Program-made: the position numbers and the translations under genes
Assembly: GCF_022965755.1 (NCBI RefSeq)
Contig: NZ_CP095187.1
Span: 3,819,001 to 3,883,000, forward strand
DNA length: 64,000 nt
From: Pseudoxanthomonas sp. F37
GTDB lineage: Bacteria; Pseudomonadota; Gammaproteobacteria; Xanthomonadales; Xanthomonadaceae
Direction of reading: 5' to 3'
The notes under the pieces: generated by a model
The model's database searches: none
What the model was told of the DNA's origin: nothing
The model's input: the letters and a program-made list of their open reading frames with translations, nothing else
Shown here: positions 16,696-23,906 of the stretch, in pieces
Layout: every line of letters begins with the position of its first letter
Position numbering within the stretch: position 1 is the stretch's first letter

Positions 16696-17346
16696 ATGGC
16701 GTCCCGCCTGCTGCCCGTGCTGATCACCCTGCTGGCCCTGCTGCCGGCCACTGCGCTGGCCGCGGCGCCGGCGCCCGCGCCGCTGGTCGAAGGGCAGGAT
16801 TACCAGGTGATTCCGGAAGGCATGCCGTTCGCACCGGCCAAGGGGAAGATCGAAGTGGCCGAGGTGTTCGGCTACACCTGCATCCACTGCGCGCACTTCG
16901 AACCCACCCTGGCCGCGTGGAAGAAGACCCTGCCCCGCGACGTGCAGCTGACGCCGGTGCCCGCCGCCTTCGGTGGCTATTGGATTCCCTATGCCCGCGC
17001 CTTCTTCGCCGCGCAGCAGCTGGGCGTGCAGCCGCGCACCCACCAGGCCGTGTTCGACGCCCTGCACAAGACCGGCGCCCTGCCCATCCAGAACGCCTCC
17101 GCCGAGGAGATCGCCACGTTCTATGCCAGCCAGGGTGTCGACCGTGCCAGGTTCATGGCGGCCCTGCTCGGGCCGGACGTGGATGCACAGCTGGCCAAGG
17201 CCCGCGACTGGGTCGCCGCGGCGGGGGTCGAGGGCACGCCGACGATCATCGTCAACGGCAGGTACCGGGTCATCGGCGGCCGCACCTACGGCGACATGCT
17301 GAAGATCGCCGAGCGGCTGGTGGCCCGCGAGCGCGCCCGCAAGTGA
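16696..17346 (+). CDS. dsbA: DsbA-type thiol:disulfide oxidoreductase
   Basis: A 216-residue periplasmic oxidase that inserts disulfides into exported proteins. A signal peptide covers residues 1 to about 22 (LALLPATALA). The thioredoxin fold begins at VEGQDYQVIPEGMPF. The active site is FGYTCIHCAHFEP with Cys62 and Cys65, so the dipeptide is Ile-His where E. coli DsbA has Pro-His. The cis-proline loop is EGTPTIIVNGRYRV. The start at 16696 follows GGAG at 16685-16688 with good spacing. The ATG six bases earlier is too close. It is followed by a second DsbA, the usual tandem pair in Xanthomonadaceae. Confidence 0.9.
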   Translation: MASRLLPVLITLLALLPATALAAAPAPAPLVEGQDYQVIPEGMPFAPAKGKIEVAEVFGYTCIHCAHFEPTLAAWKKTLPRDVQLTPVPAAFGGYWIPYARAFFAAQQLGVQPRTHQAVFDALHKTGALPIQNASAEEIATFYASQGVDRARFMAALLGPDVDAQLAKARDWVAAAGVEGTPTIIVNGRYRVIGGRTYGDMLKIAERLVARERARK

Positions 17347-17443
17347 CGATCCCGTCATGGCGGCCCCTGCGGGCGCCATGCAGAATGTCCCATCCCCGGC
17401 CCGGCCGGCGCCCCTCTTCTTTCGACCCGTTGGAGCACGCGCG

Positions 17444-18274
17444 ATGAAATTCCGCCACGCCTTGATGCTGTCCCTGCTGCTGCCGGTGCTGGCCGCCTGC
17501 GGACCCAAGCCATCCACCGACACCACGCCGACGGGCGATGCGCCGGCCGCCACGGCCCCGGCCGACACCGCCGCGCCGCCGCCGGCCGACACCTCCGCTG
17601 CGCCCGTCGATGCCGCCACGCCGGCCGCCGGCACCGCGCCGGATGCGGGCGCGGCAGCGGCCGCCAATACCAATCCCGTCGTTCCGCCGGAAGGTCCGGC
17701 GCCAGTCGCCGGGCGCGACTACGAGGAAATCGCTGGTGGCCAGCCCTATGCCCCGCTCAACGGCCAGGTGGAAGTGGTCGAAGTGTTCGGCTACGTCTGC
17801 CCGGCCTGCGGCGCGTTCGCCCCGCGCATGGCCGCATGGAAGGCCCGGCTGCCGGCCGACGTGCGCGTGAGCTACGTGCCGGTGGCCTTCGGCAAGGCCT
17901 GGGAACCCTACGCCAAGGCCTTCTATGCCGCCGAGGCCAAGGGCCTGGTCGACAAGACCCACGATGCCGTGTTCAGCGCCATCCACCTGCAGCGCACCCT
18001 GCCCGGCGAAGGCAAGCCGCCGGCGGATCCCGCGCAGCTGGCCAAGTTCTACGCCGGCTACGGCGCCAATCCGCAGGAATTCGTCGCCCTGATGAACAGC
18101 TTCGCGACCAACGCCAAGATGGGCCGCGGCATGCAGTTCGCGCAGCGCTCGGGCGTTTCCAGCACACCGACCCTTGTGGTGAACGGCAAGTACCGGGTGA
18201 CCGGCGGCAGCAGCTGGGACGATGTGCTGCGCATCACCGACCACCTGATCGCGATGGAGCGCGCCAAGCGCTGA
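17444..18274 (+). CDS. DsbA-type lipoprotein with long Ala/Pro/Thr linker
   Basis: A 276-residue thioredoxin-fold protein predicted to be a lipoprotein: hydrophobic MLSLLLPVLAAC with lipid-modified Cys19. Residues 20-85 form a low-complexity Ala/Pro/Thr/Asp linker, which would hold the domain away from the membrane. The catalytic motif is FGYVCPACGAFAP with Cys119 and Cys122 (CPAC), and the cis-Pro loop is SSTPTLVVNGKYRV. It is about 45 percent similar by eye to the DsbA just upstream, so the pair likely came from a duplication, with partition of membrane-bound and soluble roles as an inference. Confidence 0.88.
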   Translation: MKFRHALMLSLLLPVLAACGPKPSTDTTPTGDAPAATAPADTAAPPPADTSAAPVDAATPAAGTAPDAGAAAAANTNPVVPPEGPAPVAGRDYEEIAGGQPYAPLNGQVEVVEVFGYVCPACGAFAPRMAAWKARLPADVRVSYVPVAFGKAWEPYAKAFYAAEAKGLVDKTHDAVFSAIHLQRTLPGEGKPPADPAQLAKFYAGYGANPQEFVALMNSFATNAKMGRGMQFAQRSGVSSTPTLVVNGKYRVTGGSSWDDVLRITDHLIAMERAKR

Positions 18275-18297
18275 GGCGCGCGGAAGCCCCCACTTCC

Positions 18298-19074
18298 ATG
18301 ACCGAATCCGCTCCTGCCGCCGCGCGCCGCCTGCGCGTGCTCAGCGCCAACATCCAGGCCGGCTCCAGCACCCGCCGCTACAGCGACTACGTGACCCGCA
18401 GCTGGTCGCATGCGTTGCCGACGGGCAACAAGCGCGGCAGCCTGGACGCCATCGCGCAACTGGCCGGCCAGCACGACATCGTCGGCCTGCAGGAAGCGGA
18501 CCCCGGCAGCCTGCGCTCGGGCTTCACCAACCAGACCCACTATCTGGCCGAGCGCGCCGGCTTCGACTACTGGACGCACCAGCCCAACCGCAATGTCGCG
18601 CGGGTGGCCGGCAGCGCCAACGGCCTGCTCAGCCGGCTGGAGCCGGTCGAGGTCACCGACCACAGCCTGCCCGGCCGCATCAGCGGCCGCGGCGTGCTGA
18701 TGGCCCGCTTCGGCGAGGGCGCGGAAGGTCTGACGGTGGCCGTGGCGCATCTCTCGCTGGGCGCGAATTCGCGCCGTTCGCAGTTGGCCTTCATCGGCGA
18801 ACTGCTGTCGGACCATCCCCACGCCGTGCTGATGGGCGACTTCAACTGCGTGCCCGACACGCCGGAGATGGACCTGCTGTACAAGCGCACCCGCCTGCGC
18901 CCGCCGGCGTTCTGCGTGCCCACGTTCCCCAGCTGGCGCCCGCAGCGCGCCATCGACCACATCCTGGTCAGCGAGGGCCTGGCCGCCGACAACGCGCGCG
19001 CCATGCCCGCGGCCAACTCCGACCACCTGGCACTGGCGATGGACATCGACGTCCCCGGCAGCGCGCTGCGCTGA
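18298..19074 (+). CDS. endonuclease/exonuclease/phosphatase (EEP) family hydrolase
   Basis: A 258-residue member of the Mg-dependent EEP superfamily (DNase I/AP endonuclease/phosphodiesterase fold). Fold landmarks: LRVLSANIQAGSS at the start, VGLQEADPGS with the metal-binding Glu, VAVAHLSLGANSRRSQ, GDFNCVPDTPE with the catalytic Asp and Asn, and the terminal RAIDHILVS and NSDHLALAM His. No signal peptide is seen. In this family the substrate may be nucleic acid, phospholipid or a small phosphodiester, which cannot be decided here. It starts 23 bp after the lipoprotein DsbA and may share its transcript. Confidence 0.87.
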   Translation: MTESAPAAARRLRVLSANIQAGSSTRRYSDYVTRSWSHALPTGNKRGSLDAIAQLAGQHDIVGLQEADPGSLRSGFTNQTHYLAERAGFDYWTHQPNRNVARVAGSANGLLSRLEPVEVTDHSLPGRISGRGVLMARFGEGAEGLTVAVAHLSLGANSRRSQLAFIGELLSDHPHAVLMGDFNCVPDTPEMDLLYKRTRLRPPAFCVPTFPSWRPQRAIDHILVSEGLAADNARAMPAANSDHLALAMDIDVPGSALR

Positions 19075-19125
19075 GCCGGCGCTTCGTCACTGGCAGCCGG
19101 TTGGCTGCACCTTCGAATTCCGACT

Positions 19126-19467
19126 TCAGCCGCGCGCCGTGCGCCATCTCGCCCACGGCACCAGCACCCGCAACCAGCGCGGCCGCCAGGCCAGCGTCAT
19201 CGCCACGCCGACGGCGGCGGCGGTCAGGCCCATCACCCAGACCAGGCTGGCCATGGTCGCGTGATCGACGGCCAGGCAGAAGGCCAGTGCGACCAGCAGG
19301 GCCACGGCGCCGGCAATCCTGAGCGCGCGCCGCGCCGCCGGGGAGAGCGGCGCCATCCCCGCCTGCTGTGCGTGCACGGGCATGGACAGGGCAAGCCAGC
19401 CCATGCCGGCGACGCTGGCCGACAGTGCCGCCAGCAGCAGGAGGGCGGCGGTGGCGGACTCAGGCAT
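19126..19467 (-). CDS. DUF3325 small membrane protein
   Basis: A 113-residue protein with three hydrophobic segments (LLLLAALSASVAGMGWLALS, ALRIAGAVALLVALAFCLA and SLVWVMGLTAAAVGVAMTL). The GMGWLALSMPVH segment fits DUF3325, a family usually found beside PepSY-domain proteins and siderophore receptors. Its function is unknown. The start overlaps the stop of the PepSY gene by eight bases, so it is translated with it as the last gene of the iron operon. Confidence 0.75.
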   Translation of the reverse strand: MPESATAALLLLAALSASVAGMGWLALSMPVHAQQAGMAPLSPAARRALRIAGAVALLVALAFCLAVDHATMASLVWVMGLTAAAVGVAMTLAWRPRWLRVLVPWARWRTARG

Positions 19468-21127
19468 GCCCCGTCTCCGCACCCGCGATCGACGGGACGG
19501 GACCGGCGAGCGCACGACGTTTCAGCGCGCGCACCGTCAGCGCGGCCACGGCGCCGCTGACCAGCAGCGCAAGATCCACGCCGGCCACCGGCCAGTACCC
19601 TTCACCGACCGTGCGCAACAGATGGTCGCCGGTGGTGATCCAGTTCAGCACCGCTGCCATCGGCGCCAGCACGGCGATCGCCACGCACTGCTCGCGCCAC
19701 GCCGGGTTGGCCAGGCCCCGCGCGACCGGCGCGCTGCGCCAGGCCGCATGCAGCAGGGCCAGCAGCCAGGTCACCCAGAACGCATACCGTTCCCAATCGC
19801 CACGTGCCGGCAGGTCTTCCGGCAGCAGCCGGTTGGCCACCAGGATGCCCAGCGCCGCCAGCACCATGCCGGTCACGGTGGTCACCGCCAGCGCATCGAC
19901 CACGCGCGCACCCTGCTGCCCCTGGCGCGCATGCTGGCGCTTGCGCTTCTCCACGAAGAACAGGAAGCCGGTGGCGATGCACGCCGCGCCCAGCAACCCG
20001 CCCAGCACGTACATCCCGCGCAGCAGCCAGTGACGGAAGTGCTGCAGGTGCAGGCCGGTCAGGAACTCGGCCACGCGCCCGGTCGCCGTGGGCGCAGGGT
20101 CCTCGCGGATCAGTTGGCCGGTGGAGGCCTTGAAATGGATGCCGTCGCCGACCAGGGCGATGCGGTCGGTGCCGGCGCGATACACGCTGACATAGCCGTT
20201 GGCGTCGCCGACATGCTGCAGCACCAGGAAGCCGACCTCGCCGGCCTTGTCGTTCGCCCGCCAGCGGCGCTGGGCTTCGGCCACCATCGCGTCGACGTTG
20301 GCCAGGCCCGCCGGTATGCCGGCGCGCTGGTGCGGCAGGCCGGTTTCGCGCGCCTCCACTTCCGCATGCAGGTCGTGCAGGTCGTGCAGCTGGGTATGGC
20401 CCAGCGGGAAGTAGTACGTCGCCGCGAAGATCAGCAGCCCGGTGAAGGCGAAGAAGAAATGGAACGGCAGCGCCACCACCCCGGTCAGGTTGTGCAGGTC
20501 CAGCACGCTGCGCAGGCCGCCCTTACCGGGCCGGAAGGTGAAGAACTCGCGGAATATCCTGCGATGCATCACCACCCCGGTGACCAGGGCCACCAGCATC
20601 ATCAGCGCCGAAAAGCCGACGATCCAGATGCCCAGGTTCTTCCAGTCCAGGGTCAGTCCGTAGTGCATCGGGTAGAAGAAGCCGCTGCCGACCTTCAGGC
20701 GATCGTTCGGCAAGGGCGTGCCGTCGCGCGGATCGATGGTGGCCTCGGCCCAGATGGCCTCTTCCGGATCCTTGGCATTGGGCACTTCGTAGCCGGCGAA
20801 CAGCTGCAGCACCGGATCGCGGTGCGTGGTGTACGCGCTCCAGCTGACCACGGTGTCGAAACGCCCGGGCATGGGGCCGTTCACGCGTGGGCGCATCGCA
20901 TCGACGGTGGCCGGCAGCGGCTGCATGCGCTCGAACGCCGGGCGCAGGATCTTTTCGTACGACGGCATGGGCTGCGGCTGGAAGCGCGTGGACGGGATCG
21001 CCCAGCGGTCGATCTCGCGGTCGAACACCGACAGCGCGCCGAAGAAGAACGCGGCCATCAGCACGAAGCCCAGGACCAGCCCGAACCAGGTATGCAGCCA
21101 GGCCATCGCCTGGCGGAAGCTCTGCAT
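19460..21127 (-). CDS. PepSY-associated transmembrane protein (iron-uptake operon)
   Basis: A 555-residue inner-membrane protein of the PepSY_TM family. The first segment has the signature QAMAWLHTWFGLVLGFVLMAAFFFGALSV. A large periplasmic domain follows, then the HDLHDLHAEVE/PLGHTQLHDL region and several helices with histidines that may bind haem or metal. Members such as FoxB/PiuB/ViuB-neighbour proteins act as ferrisiderophore reductases or help release iron in the periplasm. That role is family knowledge, not shown here. It lies 19 bp after DUF3649 and overlaps DUF3325. Confidence 0.88.
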   Translation of the reverse strand: MQSFRQAMAWLHTWFGLVLGFVLMAAFFFGALSVFDREIDRWAIPSTRFQPQPMPSYEKILRPAFERMQPLPATVDAMRPRVNGPMPGRFDTVVSWSAYTTHRDPVLQLFAGYEVPNAKDPEEAIWAEATIDPRDGTPLPNDRLKVGSGFFYPMHYGLTLDWKNLGIWIVGFSALMMLVALVTGVVMHRRIFREFFTFRPGKGGLRSVLDLHNLTGVVALPFHFFFAFTGLLIFAATYYFPLGHTQLHDLHDLHAEVEARETGLPHQRAGIPAGLANVDAMVAEAQRRWRANDKAGEVGFLVLQHVGDANGYVSVYRAGTDRIALVGDGIHFKASTGQLIREDPAPTATGRVAEFLTGLHLQHFRHWLLRGMYVLGGLLGAACIATGFLFFVEKRKRQHARQGQQGARVVDALAVTTVTGMVLAALGILVANRLLPEDLPARGDWERYAFWVTWLLALLHAAWRSAPVARGLANPAWREQCVAIAVLAPMAAVLNWITTGDHLLRTVGEGYWPVAGVDLALLVSGAVAALTVRALKRRALAGPVPSIAGAETGHA

Positions 21128-21146
21128 CACGGCGACGTCCTCCGCT

Positions 21147-21455
21147 TCATACCAGCAACGACTGCACGAACGAGCCCAGGGCCGACAGCACCGCGCCACC
21201 GCCCGCCAGCACGGCCCATACCACCCACAGCCGGCGCGCCGCGAACGCCCACAGGAACACCGCGACGAACGCCAGCACGCCCAGCAGGCTGGCGAGGAAC
21301 TCGGCGTCATGGAAGCCCATGCCGGCGGCGAACATCAGGCTGGCGCCGGCGGCGATGACGCCCCAGGTGAACACGTAACCACCGAAGACGGCGGCCGCGA
21401 TGCGGGCCGCCAGTTGCAGGCGCGGCGCGGGGAAATCGGGGATCGTGCGGGACAT
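21147..21455 (-). CDS. DUF3649 small membrane protein
   Basis: A 102-residue protein with three hydrophobic segments (AARIAAAVFGGYVFTWGVIA, LASLLGVLAFVAVFLWAF and LWVVWAVLAGGGAVLSAL). It matches the DUF3649 pattern, a family that sits between TonB siderophore receptors and PepSY proteins in many proteobacteria and is sometimes named an iron transporter without evidence. It lies 39 bp after the receptor stop, so it belongs to the Fur-box operon. Confidence 0.78.
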   Translation of the reverse strand: MSRTIPDFPAPRLQLAARIAAAVFGGYVFTWGVIAAGASLMFAAGMGFHDAEFLASLLGVLAFVAVFLWAFAARRLWVVWAVLAGGGAVLSALGSFVQSLLV

Positions 21456-21494
21456 GGCGATGGCTCGTGTCTCGATGGGAAGACGACCTGCGGT

Positions 21495-23684
21495 TCAGAA
21501 CCGCCAGTTCAGGCTCAGCGTGTAGTTGCGCGGCGCGCCGTAGTAGCCGCTGTAGCGCAGCGTGTTGATGTATTTCTCATCGCCGACGTTGTTGACGTTC
21601 AGGCGCAGCGTCGCGTTGGGCACGAAGTCCCACGCCACGAAGCCGTTGACCACGGCGTAGCTGTCCTGGCGCACGCTGAAGCCGCTGCTCTCGACGTTGG
21701 AGATCTCGCTCTGCCAGCGTCCGCCGATGCCGTACGACAGCGCCGTGTACGCGGGCAGGCGGCCGCTCACCATGAAGTTGGCGGTGCGGCGCGGCACCCA
21801 GCGGTAGGTGTCGTCGCCATCCTGTCCGGTCAGCTTCAGCGCGGTGTAGCCGAACACCACGTCCACGTGGTCGCTGACCTTGCCGGTGGCTTCGAACTCC
21901 ACGCCCTTGGATTCGACATCCACGCCTTCGTAGTAGTACTGGCCCAGGTCGTTGTAGCCGGCGCCGGTGGCCAGGCCGTCCTGTTCGGCGCGGAACACCG
22001 CCAGCGTGGTCAGCAGACGCTTGTCCAGCCAGTCTGCCTTCACGCCCACTTCGTAGTTGGAGCCCTTGGTCGGATCGAGGTAGACGCCGTCGGCATCGGA
22101 CTGGCTCTGCGGCTGGTAGATGTCCGAGTAGCTGACATAGCCCAGCAGGTTGGGGGTGAATTCGAACGTCAGACCGGCGTAGGGGCTGGTCTTGCGTTCG
22201 GTCTGGTCGAAGGCCACGCCGTAGTTCGCGCCATCGCGGTGGTACTCGGCCCAGTTGAAGCCGACGACCGCCTTCAGGCGATCGGTCAGCGCCAGACGGG
22301 TCGCCCCGTAGGCGCGCTTCAGGCGCTCGTTCAATGTGCTGTAGACGGACAGATCGCCCCAGACCGGCTCGGGGATGTAGTCGCCCGGCCAGGGAAACGC
22401 CGGCATGGGGATGTAGCCGCACGGCGCACCGTCGCACAGCGCACCGGCGTACTGGCTGCTGACGGTTTCACTCTTCGACCAGCTGATGCCGAACATGGCC
22501 TCGTGCTCACGACCCAGCATCTGGAAGCGGCCATTGAAGGTGGCCGACAGCAGATCGGCCGTGAACGTGTCGGCGCCGCCCCACGGATAGCCCTGCAGGC
22601 CCAGGCCGGTCGCGGGGTCCATGCCGGCGCCCGCGAGATCGGTGGCGTAGAACAGCTTTTCGTCGTTGCGGATGTCCCGGCGGTTGTAGGACAGCTTCAG
22701 CTGCCAGTCTTCGCCCAGCTGATGGGCGTACTCGACGAAGCCGGTCCTGGTGGTGGTGTCCCAGTACGTCCAGTCCTGGGTGGTCGACGCACCGCGGTCC
22801 CATTCGGCCTGGGTGCCGTCGCTGTACATGAAGCCCAGCGCGCCCCACATGTTGCCGTCGGTCTTGCCCTGCTGCCAGGAGTAGCCCAGCGTCAGCGTGC
22901 CGTTCTCGCCGATCTGGCCATCGATCACGCCGTAGAGGAAGTCGCGCGTATCGTCCTTGCCGCGCAGGTAGGAATCGCCTTCTTCGTGCGCGGCCACCAC
23001 GCGGCCGGCCCAGGTTCCGTTCTCGGTGAACGGCGTGGAGTAGTCCACTTCCGCGCGCGCCGTGCCCCAGGAGCCGTAGCTGACGCCGAGCGAGCCCTGC
23101 GCGTCGTTGGTCGGGCGCTTGCGTACGTAATTGATGGTGCCGGCGGCATTGCCCACGCCGGTCAGCAGGCCGTTGGCGCCCCGGATCACTTCCAGCTTCT
23201 CGTAGCCGAAGGTGTCCTGCGTGCCGGTGACGATGCCCCAGCTGTTGGGCAGGCCCACGCCGTCGATCTGCGTGTTGGCGATATCGAAGCCACGCGCGGT
23301 GAAGTTGGTACGGTTGGTTTCCCATTCCTCCACCTGGATGCCGGTGGCCAGGCGCAGGGCTTCATTGAGGCTGTCGGTGCCGAACTGCCGCATCTGCTCG
23401 CTGCTGACCACGCTGATCGACTGCGGGGTTTCCTTGATGGCCAGGTCCAGGTTGGTGGCGCCGTTGCTGACCCGGTTGGCACGCTGGCCCACCACCAGCA
23501 CCGTGTCCAGGTCGGTGGCGCTGGCCCCGCCCTCAGGGGCATCCGCCTGCTGCGGCGAGGCCTGCGCGGCGCCGGCCAGGCAGATGACGGCCAGACCGAT
23601 CGCGGCCTGCAGTCGGCCCCGCGACAGCGCAGGCGGGGCACGATGGGGGAGGGAGGACGGGCAGAGGGAGGACGAACGCTGCAT
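21495..23684 (-). CDS. TonB-dependent siderophore receptor
   Basis: A 729-residue outer-membrane receptor. An arginine-containing leader of about 42 residues ends in AAQA. The TonB box region is LDTVLVVGQRANR. The plug domain carries IKETPQSISVVSSEQM and EVIRGANGLLTGVGNAAGTINYVRKRP, typical of the TonB-siderophor (FhuE/FpvA-like) subfamily, which binds ferric hydroxamates or mixed siderophores. The barrel ends in LSLNWRF with terminal Phe. The siderophore cannot be named. It is first in an operon with DUF3649, PepSY and DUF3325 genes under a promoter that contains a Fur-box-like palindrome. Confidence 0.93.
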   Translation of the reverse strand: MQRSSSLCPSSLPHRAPPALSRGRLQAAIGLAVICLAGAAQASPQQADAPEGGASATDLDTVLVVGQRANRVSNGATNLDLAIKETPQSISVVSSEQMRQFGTDSLNEALRLATGIQVEEWETNRTNFTARGFDIANTQIDGVGLPNSWGIVTGTQDTFGYEKLEVIRGANGLLTGVGNAAGTINYVRKRPTNDAQGSLGVSYGSWGTARAEVDYSTPFTENGTWAGRVVAAHEEGDSYLRGKDDTRDFLYGVIDGQIGENGTLTLGYSWQQGKTDGNMWGALGFMYSDGTQAEWDRGASTTQDWTYWDTTTRTGFVEYAHQLGEDWQLKLSYNRRDIRNDEKLFYATDLAGAGMDPATGLGLQGYPWGGADTFTADLLSATFNGRFQMLGREHEAMFGISWSKSETVSSQYAGALCDGAPCGYIPMPAFPWPGDYIPEPVWGDLSVYSTLNERLKRAYGATRLALTDRLKAVVGFNWAEYHRDGANYGVAFDQTERKTSPYAGLTFEFTPNLLGYVSYSDIYQPQSQSDADGVYLDPTKGSNYEVGVKADWLDKRLLTTLAVFRAEQDGLATGAGYNDLGQYYYEGVDVESKGVEFEATGKVSDHVDVVFGYTALKLTGQDGDDTYRWVPRRTANFMVSGRLPAYTALSYGIGGRWQSEISNVESSGFSVRQDSYAVVNGFVAWDFVPNATLRLNVNNVGDEKYINTLRYSGYYGAPRNYTLSLNWRF

Positions 23685-23769
23685 CGAGAGGACCTGGGGA
23701 GACGTGGGAGAGGGGGCCGGACGCTCCGCCGCATGGCGTGGATGAGCGGCATCGGGCCCGAGGCCTCAC

Positions 23770-23798
23770 ATTAGATGCGAATGAGTCTCATTTTTCAA
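23770..23798 (-). promoter_or_regulatory. siderophore-receptor promoter with Fur-box-like palindrome in the spacer
   Basis: On the minus strand TTGAAA (23798-23793) and TCTAAT (23775-23770) are 17 bp apart. The spacer contains AATGAGTCTCATT read on the plus strand (23780-23792), a 13-bp inverted repeat that fits the core of a Fur box (AATGA-N-TCATT). Bound Fe-Fur would block RNA polymerase. The predicted start near 23763 leaves a leader of about 80 bases. Confidence 0.72.
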
Positions 23799-23855
23799 CC
23801 GGTCGGGCAGGCCCTGCCCCCGCGACCGATCGTCGCGCCTGCCTTCGCCCGAAAG

Positions 23856-23885
23856 CAGGAGAGCCGCCCATAGGCGGCTCTCCTG
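23856..23885 (-). terminator. hairpin terminator between the two TonB receptors
   Basis: A nearly perfect 13-bp stem (23856-23868 with 23873-23885; core GGAGAGCCGCC/GGCGGCTCTCC) with a four-base loop lies 22 bp after the stop of the second receptor. On the minus strand the tail is only CTTTC, so the T-run is weak. It sits just upstream of the Fur-type promoter and would stop read-through into the siderophore operon. Confidence 0.6.
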
Positions 23886-23906
23886 TGCAGCAACCCCGGG
23901 TGATCC

